From Candidatus Dormiibacterota bacterium (GTDB lineage Bacteria; Vulcanimicrobiota; Vulcanimicrobiia; Vulcanimicrobiales; Vulcanimicrobiaceae), in assembly GCA_035532035.1 (NCBI GenBank), contig DATKRS010000003.1, positions 1 to 64,000 on the forward strand: a DNA stretch of 64,000 nt. Reading direction: 5' to 3'. Made by a program: the position numbers and the translations under genes. Shown here in pieces: positions 25,180-34,121 of the stretch. How positions within the stretch are numbered: the first letter of the stretch is position 1; each line of letters begins with the position of its first letter. The notes beneath the pieces were generated by a model that had not been told where the DNA came from, made no database searches, and saw only the letters and a program-made list of their open reading frames with translations.

Positions 25180-26169
25180 ATGCTGCAGCTAGCCGACGCG
25201 TTTGCGCGGCCGATCGAGTACTTGCGAATCTCCGTCACGGACAAGTGCAATCTGCGCTGCGTCTACTGCATGCCCGAAGGCGGGCTTCCGTGGCTGCGGC
25301 GCGACGAAATTCTCTCGTACGAGGAGATCGCGCAGATCGTCGAAGCCGCCGCCTCGGTGGGCGTTCGCAGCATCCGGTTGACCGGCGGAGAGCCGCTCCT
25401 GCGCCGTTATCTGGAGCGCCTCGTCGCGATGCTCGCACGCATTCCGGGCATCGACGATCTCGCGCTCTCTACCAACGGCTTGCTGCTTGAAGAGCAACTC
25501 GACGGTCTCGCCGCTGCCGGCCTGCGACGGGTCAACGTCTCGCTCGATACCCTTCGTCCGGACCGTTTCGAAAGCATCGCGCGGCGCCCCGGTCTCGACC
25601 GGGTTCTTGCGTCGATCGAGGCGGCAATCGCGCGGGGCCTCGAGCCCGTGAAAATCAACTGCGTCGTAATGCGCGGCCGCAACGACGACGAGGTAGCGGA
25701 TTTCGCCGAGCTCTCGCGCCGGCTGCCCGTTGCCGTACGATTCATCGAGGCGATGCCCGTGCTGGAGTACGCGCAAGCGCAACGCGAGGAGTACGTCTGC
25801 GCCGACGAGATCCTCGCGCACATACGACGAATCGCCGATCTGGAGCCGGTCGACGGCCCTCGGGGTAACGGTCCCGCGCGTTACTTCGCATTTCCCGGCG
25901 CGCCGGGGACGATCGGCGTCATCACGCCGCTCTCGCACGACTATTGCGATCGCTGCAACCGTATTCGCTTGACCGCGGACGGCCGTCTACGGCTCTGTCT
26001 CTTCGGAAATCACCACGTCGATCTTCGCACGCAGCTACGCGCCGGTGCGACGCGCGACGAGCTCGCTGCCACGCTCGCGCGCTCGATGGCGATCAAACCC
26101 GAGCGCCACCATCTACGCCTCGGCGAGCCGGCGTCGCGAATGCGCGCGCTCTCCGAAATCGGAGGTTAG
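25180..26169 (+). CDS. moaA: GTP 3',8-cyclase (molybdenum cofactor)
   Basis: A 329-residue radical SAM enzyme for the first step of molybdopterin synthesis. The SAM cluster is bound by Cys23, Cys27 and Cys30 (DKCNLRCVYC), followed by RLTGGEPLLR. The substrate-side cluster has the usual C-terminal set in DYCDRCNRIRL and LRLCLF. The usual C-terminal Gly-Gly tail is present (SEIGG). It begins 17 bases after dnaE2; no other moa genes are close. Confidence 0.93.
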   Translation: MLQLADAFARPIEYLRISVTDKCNLRCVYCMPEGGLPWLRRDEILSYEEIAQIVEAAASVGVRSIRLTGGEPLLRRYLERLVAMLARIPGIDDLALSTNGLLLEEQLDGLAAAGLRRVNVSLDTLRPDRFESIARRPGLDRVLASIEAAIARGLEPVKINCVVMRGRNDDEVADFAELSRRLPVAVRFIEAMPVLEYAQAQREEYVCADEILAHIRRIADLEPVDGPRGNGPARYFAFPGAPGTIGVITPLSHDYCDRCNRIRLTADGRLRLCLFGNHHVDLRTQLRAGATRDELAATLARSMAIKPERHHLRLGEPASRMRALSEIGG

Positions 26170-26191
26170 TCCGACAGGTTCCTAGAGACCG

Positions 26192-27085
26192 CTACGGCAG
26201 GGTGCGGCGGTCGTACAGCCAGCGCAGGAACGGCGTGAGGTACGTCCCGGACGGCAAGACGTAGTCTGTTCCCGGCAGGAGGTACTCTTCGGGAACCGGC
26301 GAGCCTTCGGGAAGATCGAGCACGTCGCGGTTGGCCGGATAACAGAGCGGCCAGGGAATGTATCCGGTCTCCGAGCCACCCCTGCTGAAGACCACGTCGT
26401 ACCGCGCGTAATGACAGCGAATCCCGTTGCCGCCCTGCCAGTCACGCACGGAGGTAATCACCCCTTCGGCCGTTTCGTCGACGTGACGCTGCATGCCGTT
26501 GACGTTGAAATAGACGCGCCGGTATGCGGACGCTGGTCGCGGTGGAATCGTCGCGACGCTAAGCGGATTGTTGTTCGATTGCAGCTGCGCGACTTCGCGT
26601 GCGAACAACCGTTGATCGCGTTGCAGTTGCGAAGCGAATCCTTGCGGACGCGGTTGCGGCCGCACGCGCCGCGGAGCGGCCGAAGGCCGCGGCGGCGGTA
26701 ACGGGGACGCCGACGGGACGACGTACGTCATCTCGCGATGGACGGGAGGGGCGGCTGCGACGACCTGGCGCTGCAGTTGTCGTTGCTCTTGTCGTTGTTG
26801 CCGCTGGGGTTGCTGGGCGCGACGGGGGGTTACTTGGCGTTCGGAGCGCGCCGTCGGCTGCGCCCGCTGCGGGACGGGCCGGTGGGAGATCGTCGTCGAG
26901 GACGAGAGGACGATGATCGGCTCTTGCTTGGCCGGTGGACGCAGCCACGGGACCCGGCCGGCGATCATGCCGTAGAGCAGGAACCCGAACGTATGCATGA
27001 GGAGCGAGAGCGCAAGCCCGAAAATCAGGAGGCGCTGACCGCGCCGGTACAGGGTGGGGTTGGATATCACCGGGAAGAACCCCAT
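26192..27085 (-). CDS. Hypothetical single-pass protein with Gln/Arg-rich linker
   Basis: A 297-residue protein. A membrane helix (RLLIFGLALSLLMHTFGFLLYGM, residues about 18-40) follows a short cytoplasmic start. Then comes a linker of more than 100 residues very rich in Pro, Gln and Arg, with a coiled part, and a C-terminal domain of about 120 residues (YFNVNGMQRHVDETAEG; YDVVFSRGGSETGYIPWPLCYP). The layout recalls TonB-like energy transducers, a short anchor, a long linker and a beta domain, and the GMQRHVDETAEGVITSV strand pattern is compatible, but I would not call it TonB without structure evidence. Confidence 0.6.
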   Translation of the reverse strand: MGFFPVISNPTLYRRGQRLLIFGLALSLLMHTFGFLLYGMIAGRVPWLRPPAKQEPIIVLSSSTTISHRPVPQRAQPTARSERQVTPRRAQQPQRQQRQEQRQLQRQVVAAAPPVHREMTYVVPSASPLPPPRPSAAPRRVRPQPRPQGFASQLQRDQRLFAREVAQLQSNNNPLSVATIPPRPASAYRRVYFNVNGMQRHVDETAEGVITSVRDWQGGNGIRCHYARYDVVFSRGGSETGYIPWPLCYPANRDVLDLPEGSPVPEEYLLPGTDYVLPSGTYLTPFLRWLYDRRTLP

Positions 27086-27129
27086 GGCGGGGCAAGAAAA
27101 AGAGACCCGAGCATCGAGGGAGTTAGTAG

Positions 27130-27333
27130 TTGGCGAAACCGAGTCAAGAACATTTGCGCACCCTGCTCTGGATCGGGGTCGCGGGGGTGACGGCCGTCGC
27201 GGCCTTCGCCGTCGTGCGCTTTGCGTTGCAACGGCGTCCGCAGCCCGACGAGACCAGCCGGCGCATTCAGCAGTTGATCGACGAGGCGAACCAGCTTCTC
27301 AAGACCCTTGACGAACAGCGAAGTAGCGCGTAA
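27130..27333 (+). CDS. Small membrane-anchored coiled-coil protein
   Basis: A 67-residue protein with one membrane helix (TLLWIGVAGVTAVAAFAVVRFAL) and a C-terminal amphipathic helix (RIQQLIDEANQLLKTLDEQ). The TTG start has GAGGGAG about seven bases upstream. The gene overlaps the next gene by 26 bases, which suggests they are co-expressed. The function is unknown. Confidence 0.55.
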   Translation: MAKPSQEHLRTLLWIGVAGVTAVAAFAVVRFALQRRPQPDETSRRIQQLIDEANQLLKTLDEQRSSA

Positions 27334-28681
27334 AAGCGCCGCGGCACTCGCCCCCGGAACCGAGCTCGATCTCGTCTTCACCGACCTCCTAGCCAACGGG
27401 CAGGCCGTTGCGCGTGCCGAGGGGCTCGTGGTGTTCTGCTTCGGACCGCTGCCGGGCGAGCGCGCACGCGTGCGCATTACGTCGCGCAAAGCGACGTACG
27501 CCGTAGCCGATCTCGAATCTCTCATCCACATCGTACCGGAGCGCGCGAAGCCGTTCTGCCCCGTCTTCGGAACTTGCGGCGGCTGCCAGGTGCAACACCT
27601 TTCATACGATTCTCAGCTTCGCTGGAAGCGCGATATGGTACGTGCCGCGCTGCAGCGTATCGGCGGCATCGCGGATGCCGCCGTCGACGAAACGGTCTCC
27701 GCCGGGAATCCGCGCGCGTATCGTAACAAGGTCGCGCTCGTCGTCGAGCGCGGCGCATCCGGACCCCGGGTCGGGTTCTATCGCGCGCGCTCGCACGACC
27801 TCGTGCCGGTCGAAGGCTGCCCGGTCGTCACGCCGCAGCTGGACGATCTCATCGGGATCTTCGCGCGAGCGCGCAGCGAGGCTCCTGCTGCGGTCGCGCT
27901 CGAAAAGGCGCGCCACGTGGTCGCGCGCCACGCGCACCGTGGCGAAGCCGTGGTCTCGGTAACGACCGCGCAGCCCGACGAAGCGCTCGAAACGGTGGCG
28001 CCCGCGTTGCTGGCAGAGCTGCCCGGCGTGGTCGGCATCGTCAACTCCTTTGATCCGCGTAGCGCCAACGCCGTCGTCGGGCGAAATGATCGCGTCCTGG
28101 CAGGGCGTGCCGAGATCGAAGAGCAGATCGGCGGCATTCGCTATCGCGTCTCACCCGCTTCGTTCTTTCAGATCAACGTCGAGGTCGTCGCGCGCATCTT
28201 CGACGCGCTGCATGAACACCTCGGCAGCGCGGACGAGGTCGTCGACCTGTACTGCGGCATGGGCACGTTCTCGCTGTTCTTCGCAAAGAACGGTGCGCGC
28301 GTCCTCGGCGTGGAGGAGAGCCGCCGAGCGGTGGGCGAGGCGGGCGCGAACGCGCGCCTGAATGACCTGGAAGAGCGTGTGCGCTTCCGCATCGGGCTCG
28401 TCGAGCATTGGGTCCGCTCGCCGGAAGGAGCGAAGGCGCTCGCGTCGGCCGGCGCCGTCTTTCTCGACCCGCCGCGCAAAGGTAGCGACGACGTCACGCT
28501 GCGCGCAATTGCGGCCTCCAGAGTAAAATACATCGGATACCTCTCGTGCGATCCGGCGACGCTCGCCCGGGATTTGAAGCAGCTCGTATCCAACGGATAC
28601 GCCCTGCGTCGCATCCAGCCGTTCGACATGTTCCCGCAAACGGGCCACGTCGAAGTCCTCGTCGTCTTGGAAAGGCAGTAA
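27308..28681 (+). CDS. RlmD/RumA-type 23S rRNA uracil-5-methyltransferase
   Basis: A 457-residue SAM-dependent enzyme that methylates uracil C5 in rRNA or tRNA. A TRAM-like N-terminal domain is followed by an iron-sulfur cluster site (Cys84, Cys90, Cys93 in CPVFGTCGGC and Cys171). Further along are the SAM-binding LYCGMGTFSL, FLDPPRKG, the catalytic Cys414 in YLSCDPATLARDL and Glu449 in QTGHVE. The complete cluster favours the RumA/RlmD branch over TrmA. The TTG start overlaps the preceding gene; an internal start is possible but would remove conserved TRAM residues. Confidence 0.87.
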   Translation: MTNSEVARKSAAALAPGTELDLVFTDLLANGQAVARAEGLVVFCFGPLPGERARVRITSRKATYAVADLESLIHIVPERAKPFCPVFGTCGGCQVQHLSYDSQLRWKRDMVRAALQRIGGIADAAVDETVSAGNPRAYRNKVALVVERGASGPRVGFYRARSHDLVPVEGCPVVTPQLDDLIGIFARARSEAPAAVALEKARHVVARHAHRGEAVVSVTTAQPDEALETVAPALLAELPGVVGIVNSFDPRSANAVVGRNDRVLAGRAEIEEQIGGIRYRVSPASFFQINVEVVARIFDALHEHLGSADEVVDLYCGMGTFSLFFAKNGARVLGVEESRRAVGEAGANARLNDLEERVRFRIGLVEHWVRSPEGAKALASAGAVFLDPPRKGSDDVTLRAIAASRVKYIGYLSCDPATLARDLKQLVSNGYALRRIQPFDMFPQTGHVEVLVVLERQ

Positions 28682-28968
28682 TGGCGGAGCGCATCGACGT
28701 TCGGTACGTTGCAAAGCTTGCGCGTATAGAGCTCAGCGAGGAAGAAGTCGTGCGCTTTGGCGCGCAGCTTGGCGCGTTGCTCGAACACGTGAAGGCACTC
28801 GGCGAGCTCGACGTCGGCTCGGTCCCCGCCACGGCGCAAGTCGTCGAGTCGCGCAACGTGGCGCGCGAAGACGAGCCAAGGCCTTCGCTCGATCGCGAGA
28901 TCGTGCTCGGTGAAGCGCCGCATCGTCAGGGTGCGTTCGTACGCGTTCCGAAGATTCTGGTCGAATGA
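28681..28968 (+). CDS. gatC: Asp/Glu-tRNA amidotransferase subunit C
   Basis: A 95-residue GatC, the small subunit that wraps GatA and holds it to GatB. The conserved start (VRYVAKLARIELSEEEV) and the DEPRPSL segment are present. Its ATG shares one base with the previous stop (TAATG), and its own stop overlaps gatA by four bases. It is the first gene of gatC-gatA-gatB. Confidence 0.92.
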   Translation: MAERIDVRYVAKLARIELSEEEVVRFGAQLGALLEHVKALGELDVGSVPATAQVVESRNVAREDEPRPSLDREIVLGEAPHRQGAFVRVPKILVE

Positions 28969-30455
28969 GCGAGCTCGTCGAGCGCGGTGCAGCCGAGATT
29001 GCCCGCGACGTCAATGCAAAACGGGTCTCCGCGCGAGAGGTCACGGAAGCCGCGCTCGCACGAGCCGACGGCGTCGACGAGTGGGTTGGCGCGTATCTGC
29101 GCGTGCTCTACGACGTTGCGCGGGAGACCGCGACGCGCGTGGACGCACGCGTCGCGCGTGGTGAACGGCTGCCGCTCGCCGGCGTACCGCTCGCGGTCAA
29201 GGATAACATGTGTCTGAGCGGCACGCGCACGACGTGTGCGAGCAGGATGTTGGAGCGCTGGACTGCGCCGTATACCGCGACGGCGGTGCAGCGCATGCTC
29301 GACGCCGGCTGCGTTCCCATCGGCAAGACCAATCTCGACGAATTCGCGATGGGCAGCTCGTGCGAGAACTCCGCCCTGGGCGTTACGCGCAATCCTTACG
29401 ACCCGGCACGCGTGCCGGGCGGCTCGAGCGGCGGTTCGGCGGCCGCAGTGGCGGCGCGCGAGGCGGCGATCGGCATGGGAAGCGATACGGGCGGCTCCAT
29501 TCGTGAGCCGGCGGCCTTTTGCAATCTCGTCGGCCTGAAACCGACGTACGGCCGCGTCTCGCGCTACGGCTTGATTGCGTTCGCTTCGAGCCTCGATCAA
29601 ATCGGTCCGCTGGCGCGCAGCGTCGAAGACGCAGCGCTCGCGTACGACGCGATGGCCGGGCACGACCCGATGGATGCCACGTCGATCGCCGGTGCGGTCG
29701 ATCCCACCGCGACGGCGCTGCGCGACGACTTGCGCGGCCTACGGATCGGAATCGTGCGGGAGTTTCCGCTCGATCCGCTCGGCGCGGAGATGAAGAGCGT
29801 GTACGAGCGTGCCTACGCCGACCTCGAGGCGCTCGGCGCGTCGCTCGTCGAGGTCGCACTACCGACGGTCGATTACGGCGTCGCGACGTACTATCTCATC
29901 GCACCGGCGGAATGCTCTGCCAACCTTGCGCGCTTCGACGGCGTGCGCTACGGGCTGAACGTCGAAGCCGGCGACGTTGGAACGATGTACGAGCGGACGC
30001 GCGCCGCAGGTTTCGGCCCCGAGGTGAAGCGGCGCATTCTCATCGGCACCCATGCGCTCTCGAGCGGCTACTACGACGCCTACTACGTCCGCGCGCAGAA
30101 AGCGCGCACGCTCGTCGCACGAGACTTCGCGCAGGCCTTTGCCTCATGCGACCTCATCGCGTCGCCGGCAACGAGCTGCCCCGCGTTCGCGTTGGGCGCG
30201 AAGAGCGATCCGTACAGTATGTACCTGATGGACTACTATACGATCCCGATGTCGCTTGCCGGAATCCCGGCGCTCTCCGTTCCGTGCGGCTGGGTGCACG
30301 AGGGAGGGCGCGCACTGCCGGCCGGCTTGCAGCTTGCCGGGCCGCACTTCGCCGAGGCGCTGCTTTTCGGGGCGGCGCACGCGTACGAACGCGCGACGAA
30401 GCATGCTCGCAGGCACGCGCCGGCAGTCGCGATCCCGAAGGCCGCTGAATCGTGA
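28965..30455 (+). CDS. gatA: Asp/Glu-tRNA amidotransferase subunit A
   Basis: A 496-residue amidase-signature enzyme that releases ammonia from glutamine for amidation of Glu-tRNA(Gln) or Asp-tRNA(Asn). The catalytic triad is clear: Lys79 in LAVKDN, cis-Ser154 in PGGSSGGS and nucleophile Ser178 in GSDTGGSIR. The length is normal. It overlaps both gatC and gatB by four bases. Presence of this complex means the organism probably lacks a GlnRS or AsnRS, or both. Confidence 0.95.
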   Translation: MSELVERGAAEIARDVNAKRVSAREVTEAALARADGVDEWVGAYLRVLYDVARETATRVDARVARGERLPLAGVPLAVKDNMCLSGTRTTCASRMLERWTAPYTATAVQRMLDAGCVPIGKTNLDEFAMGSSCENSALGVTRNPYDPARVPGGSSGGSAAAVAAREAAIGMGSDTGGSIREPAAFCNLVGLKPTYGRVSRYGLIAFASSLDQIGPLARSVEDAALAYDAMAGHDPMDATSIAGAVDPTATALRDDLRGLRIGIVREFPLDPLGAEMKSVYERAYADLEALGASLVEVALPTVDYGVATYYLIAPAECSANLARFDGVRYGLNVEAGDVGTMYERTRAAGFGPEVKRRILIGTHALSSGYYDAYYVRAQKARTLVARDFAQAFASCDLIASPATSCPAFALGAKSDPYSMYLMDYYTIPMSLAGIPALSVPCGWVHEGGRALPAGLQLAGPHFAEALLFGAAHAYERATKHARRHAPAVAIPKAAES

Positions 30456-31912
30456 GCGCGTACGAAGCCGTTATCGGCATCGAGTGTCATGTCGAGCTGA
30501 AGACGCGCACGAAGATGTTCTGCGGGTGCGCCAATGCATTCGGCGCGCAGCCGAACACTCTGGTCTGCCCGGTATGCCTCGCGCTGCCGGGAGCGCTGCC
30601 CGTTCCAAACCGCGTCGCGATCGAGCAGACGCTTCTCGCCGGCGTCGCGTTCGGCTCGGATATCCCGGCGTTCTCGAAGTTCGACCGAAAGAATTACTTC
30701 TATCCGGACATGCCGAAGAACTACCAGATATCGCAGTACGACATGCCGCTCGTCGTCGGCGGTGAGGTGCGGTATTGGCTGGAAGACGGCACGGCGGGTG
30801 CCTGTCCGCTCGTGCGGATTCATCTCGAGGAAGATACGGGAAAATCCACCCACGCCGGTTCCGGCGACGGGCGCATAGCCGGAAGCGCGTACTCGCTCGT
30901 CGACTTCAACCGTGCGGGCGTGCCGCTGATGGAGTGCGTCTCCGCACCCGAGCTGCACAGCGCGACCGAAGCCGTTGCGTATCTCGGTTCCCTGCGGCGT
31001 ACGCTCCTCGAGCTCGGCGTGAGCGACGTAAAGATGGAGGAAGGCTCGCTTCGCTGCGATGCCAATGTCTCGGTACGCCTCGTCGGCGCACGCGAGCTGG
31101 GCACGAAGGTCGAAATCAAGAACATGAACTCATTTCGCTCCGTGCAGCGGGCGATCGAGAGCGAGATCGCCCGTCAGGTCACGCTGGTGGAGAGCGGTGA
31201 GCGCGTCGTACAGGAGACGCGCGGCTGGGACGAGATTCGCGGCGTCACGCATCCGATGCGCAGCAAGGAGCAGGCGCACGACTATCGCTACTTCCCGGAT
31301 CCCGACCTCGTGCCGCTGGAAATCTCTGCAGCCGACGTCGAGCGCATGCGTGGAGAGCTTCCGGAGCTGCCCTGGCAACGCTTCGAGCGCTACACGGGCA
31401 AGTACGATCTCGGCGCGAAGCCGGCGACGCAGCTCATCGACAATCCGTCGCTCGCACGGTACTTCGATCGCGTCGTCGAGCTCAGCCGCAACCCGCAGCA
31501 GAGCACGAACTTCGTCTTGGGAGAGCTTTCTCGACTCGCGAACGAGACCGGAACTCCGGTTGCCGACTCGCCGATCGCGCCGGAGGCACTCTGTGAGGTG
31601 ATCGCGCTGGTGGAGGGAAAGACGATCAACTCGAAGATCGCAAAAGAGCTCATCGAGCGGATGTGGGCTGGAGAAGTCTCCCCGAAGGCCATCGTGGAGC
31701 GCGAAGGACTCGCGCAGACGAGCGACCCCGCAGCAGTCGACGCGATCGTGGAAGAGGTGCTTGGGAAGCATGTCGACGTGGTTGCCGATTATCGCAGCGG
31801 AAAGACGAGCGTCGCTGGATATCTCGTCGGTCAAGTGATGAAGGCGTCGCGGGGGAAGGCCGATCCAGCGCTCGTCGCCGAACTCGTGAAGAAGCGCCTC
31901 GGCGCTTCGTAA
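30452..31912 (+). CDS. gatB: Asp/Glu-tRNA amidotransferase subunit B
   Basis: A 486-residue GatB, which activates and amidates the misacylated tRNA. Signature segments are IGIECHVELKTRTKMFCGC (zinc and tRNA-acyl site), RKNYFYPDMPKNYQISQYD and GVPLMECVS, with a C-terminal YqeY-like helical tail (INSKIAKELIERMWAGE) that contacts tRNA. The GTG start overlaps the gatA stop (GTGA). mutS2 begins five bases after its stop. Confidence 0.95.
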   Translation: MSAYEAVIGIECHVELKTRTKMFCGCANAFGAQPNTLVCPVCLALPGALPVPNRVAIEQTLLAGVAFGSDIPAFSKFDRKNYFYPDMPKNYQISQYDMPLVVGGEVRYWLEDGTAGACPLVRIHLEEDTGKSTHAGSGDGRIAGSAYSLVDFNRAGVPLMECVSAPELHSATEAVAYLGSLRRTLLELGVSDVKMEEGSLRCDANVSVRLVGARELGTKVEIKNMNSFRSVQRAIESEIARQVTLVESGERVVQETRGWDEIRGVTHPMRSKEQAHDYRYFPDPDLVPLEISAADVERMRGELPELPWQRFERYTGKYDLGAKPATQLIDNPSLARYFDRVVELSRNPQQSTNFVLGELSRLANETGTPVADSPIAPEALCEVIALVEGKTINSKIAKELIERMWAGEVSPKAIVEREGLAQTSDPAAVDAIVEEVLGKHVDVVADYRSGKTSVAGYLVGQVMKASRGKADPALVAELVKKRLGAS

Positions 31913-31916
31913 GCCG

Positions 31917-34121
31917 ATGCCGTTTGCCGACGAGCGGACGCTCGAGGCGCTGGAGTTCTCCGCCGTGCGCGAACGCGTCGTCTCTGCAACGCGCACGGAA
32001 CGCGGGCGACGCTACGCGGAGTCGCTGCTTCCGGACGACGCGTTCGAACGCGTGCGCGCCGAGCAAGCACGAACAGCGGCCGCGCGCGAGCTCGTCGCTG
32101 CGGCAGATCTGCACGCGTTGCCTGCGGTCGAGACGCACCCGCTGACCGTGGCGGCCGAGCAAGGCCGGGTGCTCGCGCCGCGAGAGCTGCGTTTGGTAGG
32201 CGAGGCTGTCGCGGCAGCGGCTGCCGCGTATCGCGCGGTGCGCGACGACGCGACGCTGCGGGAGATCGGCGGTGCGTATGCGTCGCTCGAGCCGTTACGC
32301 AGGACGCTCGCGAATGCAATTGACGAACGCGACGTCATCCTCGATCGAGCGTCGCCGGCGCTGGGGCGCATTCGCCGCAGCGTGAAGCAGGCGCAGGAAG
32401 AGGGCCGCGAACGCGTCGCCGCGATCTTGCGCGCCCCGAAGTATGCCAACGTGATTCAGGATGCGGTCGTGACGATTCGCGACGGCCGGTTCGTCGTGCC
32501 GATCAAAGCGGCGTTCGCGCATGGGTTTCCCGGCATCGTGCACGATACGAGCGCGAGCGGGCAGACGCTATTCGTAGAGCCGCTCGCAGCGCTCGAAGCG
32601 AACAATCGCTTGCGCACGCTGCGACTCGAGGAGGAGCACGAAATCGAACGGATCCTCGGGGAGCTCTCGCGCGGCGTCGGTGAAAACGCAGCCCAGATCG
32701 AAGACAACGTCGAGATGCTCGCCGCCATCGACCTCTTGGTCGCAAAGGCACGCCTTGCGATCGCACTCGATGCGGTCGCGCCGGTGCTCGACGAGGAACC
32801 GTTGCTCGAAATCGCGCGCGGTCGCCACCCCCTGCTCGGCGAACGTGCGGTGCCGCAATCGCTCACGCTGAACGACGCGACGCGGCTGCTCGTCATCAGC
32901 GGTCCGAACATGGGCGGCAAGACGGTCACGCTGAAGATGGTCGGGCTGTTCTTGGCGATGGCCTACGCAGGGATGCAGGTTCCGGCAGCAGAGGGAAGCC
33001 GCATCGGGCGGTTCACGCACCTGATCGCGGACGTCGGAGACGAGCAGTCCATCGTCGAGAACGCCTCGACGTTCTCCGCGCATCTCGATAGAATGCGCGA
33101 GATCCTCGCCACCGCGAGCGAAACCACCGTCTTCCTCGTCGACGAGATCGGTGCGGGCACCGAGCCTTCCGCCGGCGCAGCGCTCGCGGCAGCGATGCTC
33201 GAGCACCTGCTCGTCGCACGGGCGCGCGGGGTCGTCAGTACGCACGCGACCGAGCTCAAGCTCTTTGCACACGCCGCGGAGGGCGCGGCGAACGCGAGCG
33301 TGCGCTTCGATCCGCGCACGTTTTCCGCGACCTTCGAACTGGACGTCGGCTCGCCAGGCCAGTCTTTTGCGTTCGCACTAGCGCGCTCGCGTGGCATCGC
33401 AGAAGAGGTGGTGAGGCGCGCAGAGAGCCTCTTGGCATTGGAAGAACGCGAGTACGAGCGCGCGCTCGCGGAGCTTTCCGCGCGTAACGCAGAGCTGCAG
33501 CGCGAGCGCGTGACGCTAGCGGACGAGCGCCGCGCGAGCGCTGCCGAACGCGAGCGGCTCGAGCGCCGTATTGCCGAACTACGGGTGGAGCAGGAACGAT
33601 TCGCAGCTCGCGCGGAGGAACGGTTGCAGCAGGCACTGCGCGAGTTCATGACCGATTTGCAACGCCGCTCGCCCGAGAACGCCAAGCGCTCGCGTCTGAC
33701 GCCCTCGCAGAGTGCCGCGCTTTCGCGTACGCTCGAGCAGATGCATCGCGACTTGGGCATGCGGGAGGTCCAAGATGATGCGGTACCGCGCGAACGCGTC
33801 GCTTTTCCCCTCAGCGGCATGGAGCAATACCGGCCAGCCGGCGCAAGCGCGCGTTTCGATGCCGCAGCGTCCGCGCGCTCGGAGCTGGACGTGCGCGGGA
33901 AGCGGTACGCGGACGCCGAGCCGCTCGTCGATCGCTGGATCGACGAAGCGCTCCTCGCGGGCAGCTCGCCGCTGCGCCTTATCCACGGGAAAGGGACGGG
34001 CATGCTCGGCCGGGGCTTGCAAGAGTTCCTACGCGCGCACCCCGCCGTCGCGAGCGTGCGGTACGGTAACGAGGAGGAGGGCTCGCACGGCGTGACAATC
34101 ATCGACCTGAACGATCGATGA
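31917..34121 (+). CDS. mutS2: Endonuclease MutS2
   Basis: A 734-residue MutS2, which acts on branched DNA to limit recombination and, in other bacteria, helps rescue collided ribosomes. It lacks the mismatch-recognition domain of MutS1. A core and long coiled coil (residues about 1-300 and 500-600) surround the ABC ATPase with Walker A GPNMGGKT (about 329-336). The C-terminal Smr nuclease domain has LDVRGKRY and LIHGKGTGML. It is co-linear with gatB and overlaps tyrS by four bases. Confidence 0.94.
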   Translation: MPFADERTLEALEFSAVRERVVSATRTERGRRYAESLLPDDAFERVRAEQARTAAARELVAAADLHALPAVETHPLTVAAEQGRVLAPRELRLVGEAVAAAAAAYRAVRDDATLREIGGAYASLEPLRRTLANAIDERDVILDRASPALGRIRRSVKQAQEEGRERVAAILRAPKYANVIQDAVVTIRDGRFVVPIKAAFAHGFPGIVHDTSASGQTLFVEPLAALEANNRLRTLRLEEEHEIERILGELSRGVGENAAQIEDNVEMLAAIDLLVAKARLAIALDAVAPVLDEEPLLEIARGRHPLLGERAVPQSLTLNDATRLLVISGPNMGGKTVTLKMVGLFLAMAYAGMQVPAAEGSRIGRFTHLIADVGDEQSIVENASTFSAHLDRMREILATASETTVFLVDEIGAGTEPSAGAALAAAMLEHLLVARARGVVSTHATELKLFAHAAEGAANASVRFDPRTFSATFELDVGSPGQSFAFALARSRGIAEEVVRRAESLLALEEREYERALAELSARNAELQRERVTLADERRASAAERERLERRIAELRVEQERFAARAEERLQQALREFMTDLQRRSPENAKRSRLTPSQSAALSRTLEQMHRDLGMREVQDDAVPRERVAFPLSGMEQYRPAGASARFDAAASARSELDVRGKRYADAEPLVDRWIDEALLAGSSPLRLIHGKGTGMLGRGLQEFLRAHPAVASVRYGNEEEGSHGVTIIDLNDR